Positions 62,770-64,000 of a stretch of DNA of 64,000 nt are shown piece after piece; within the stretch, counting starts at the first letter, position 1, and each line of letters starts with the position of its first letter. The DNA lies in NCBI GenBank assembly GCA_944472155.2, contig OX235277.1:31320804-31384803 (forward strand). Reading direction: 5' to 3'. The notes below the pieces were generated by a model. It worked only from the letters and a program-made list of their open reading frames with translations. It was not told the DNA's origin and made no database searches. A program made the translations under genes and the position numbers. The stretch is from Trichobilharzia szidati (taxonomy: Eukaryota; Platyhelminthes; Trematoda; Strigeidida; Schistosomatidae).

Positions 62770-63530
62770 TTATCACTTTATTAATGAACGCAGCAATTTC
62801 AGGTTCTAACTTGGAATGAAACAAAGAGCGAATATAATTAAATATTGAATGGCTGTTCGAAATATCTCAGCCTCAGATTAGTGAATTCTTCATCATTCAC
62901 ACAAACTGACTGAAAAATAACTTCCTGAAACTCGGTGAAATACTCTTAAGTTGGTCGACTGATATGAGTGTAAAATTACGAATTGACAGAAGTTGGTATT
63001 CACGGATCATTAAATTCCAGTCTAAGCAGCTGATGGATCAACGAGCTCGTCCGGTGTTTTGATCACTTCGATCTGGTTAGCAAGTAATACCGGTTGATAT
63101 GAATTGTATTCAGCTGTTCATCTCAATCATTGGTATTTGGTTTTATGCATTTATGCTTGGTATCAAGCAGAATATAAATAATGATCTGAATAGTTCCGTT
63201 TCCAAAGGGAAACGGAGAATGCAAATTAATCTTAAGCTACAGGTAAGTGAAATCTGTTCTACAGGAGGTGGCTGTCATAGCTCAGGTGTCCTCGTTGTAA
63301 ACTCTTTAGTATTTGGAACAAGGGGTGTAGAGTTTGAGTTTCAGTGGGATCGCTATCAATCACTCACTCATTTACTGGAGATTGCAGGCACATCCAACTG
63401 ACGAGTCCCAGATAGAACGGAATGCACATCCTGGTAGAGAAGACAAGGTGATGCCACAGTCGTGAGAGGAATATACATCAACGTCACCTGGACTGGAAAT
63501 TATTTAAATTATTCTAGTTTGTGGTCTTTA
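62770..63530. other. Intergenic stretch with a SINE-like segment
   Basis: 63280-63480 shares words with 7090-7215. The open frame 63099-63401 is not recognised and includes that segment. Confidence 0.45.
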
Positions 63531-63534
63531 TAAT

Positions 63535-64000
63535 ATAAACAGGGATCGGCCAGGAGGTTGTTTGTTAGAGCGTGTAAACTTTGCTCTGAAGACAGATTGC
63601 ATGAAGAGTTTGATTTACTTGGAAAGCAATTTTCTGGAGATGAATTTCTTAAGAAATTCGTGAAACTATTTGGAAAAAAATTACTGTAATGAAAAGAAGG
63701 TTGTTACATTAAAGAAGAAGCCTATATTCATCCAACGGACCTTAAAAGGGGATGCTGTATAACATAGTATATGCAAAAGACTAAGAGTTGTCTTTGCTAC
63801 AACTAATCTGGCAGCTAAACTTGTTCCTCTTCACAGCACTGTTCGTGAGCTTTGTCAAATGAGAGTAGACAGGTAGTTATCTGAATTCACCTCCAACTGT
63901 GTTCAAAAATTAACATATGTGTGACAGAGCAAGTTTATTGAAAGGACAAAACGATGCGCATCCATTCGCTTCTTCGAGCACATTCCGAAACGCCTGTGAA
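63535..64000 (+). mobile_element. Penelope-like element fragment, runs off the window
   Basis: Broken plus frames: RRLFVRACKLCSEDRLHEEF, then EFLKKFVKLFGKK (RT thumb region), then LKGDA, AAKLVPLHSTV, then FIERTKRCASIRFFEHIPKR, matching the GIY-YIG core (YIGRTxR..IRxxEHVPK). Several stops. The rest lies beyond position 64000. Confidence 0.7.

Overview
The window looks like a flatworm genome, almost certainly a blood fluke (Schistosoma or a close relative). It is AT-rich with long introns, and it holds one recognisable host gene. The rest is a dense layer of non-LTR, Penelope-like and tRNA-derived short retroelements. One SINE family carries a hammerhead-ribozyme-like module whose stem-II sequence resembles the schistosome SM-alpha hammerhead. 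That family is the strongest pointer to the genus. The species cannot be fixed from sequence reading alone.

Host gene (1180-12428, plus strand): six exons encode the C-terminal 457 residues of a P2C P-type ATPase, the Na+/K+-ATPase alpha subunit. They run from the end of the N domain through the P domain and M5-M10 to the C-terminal KETYY. All five introns inside this stretch are GT-AG, and joining the exons gives one open frame ending in TAG at 12426-12428. Earlier exons lie left of the window. A T-rich, retroelement-poor stretch from 12429 to about 14600, with AATAAA at 14571, may be a long 3' UTR. The introns carry retroelement insertions in both orientations.

Rest of the window (14.6-64 kb): I found no convincing host exon. 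There are four main layers. (1) Broken RTE/SR2-type non-LTR elements, mostly 5'-truncated 3' ends, with RT motifs FIDFEKAFDSVD and FADD recognisable at 39.9-40.2 kb and an antisense copy at 55-57 kb; a second family with an RLRWLGHVLHMP motif lies at 10.1, 17.2 and 25.8 kb. (2) Penelope-like fragments with GIY-YIG endonuclease remnants at 11.7, 15.8, 26.8-27.9, 30.4-31.7, 48.6, 60.2 and 63.5-64.0 kb. (3) tRNA-headed SINEs with a GCGTCGG-type head (2.3, 9.4, 27.0, 32.3, 34.8, 46.0, 53.9 kb). (4) tRNA-headed SINEs with the hammerhead-like module (about 16 copies, three of them in inverted pairs). AT microsatellites and a (TAA)19 array complete the picture.

Most notable: the copies of the hammerhead-like module each have a decayed core, yet aligned by position their consensus restores the canonical core. 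Also notable are a 902-bp inverted repeat (41161-42062 / 46970-47871) in which I found no mismatch, a second near-identical inverted repeat (10435-10829 / 17167-17560) that brackets the last exon of the ATPase gene, and a short telomere-like TTAGGG run inside a retroelement tail.
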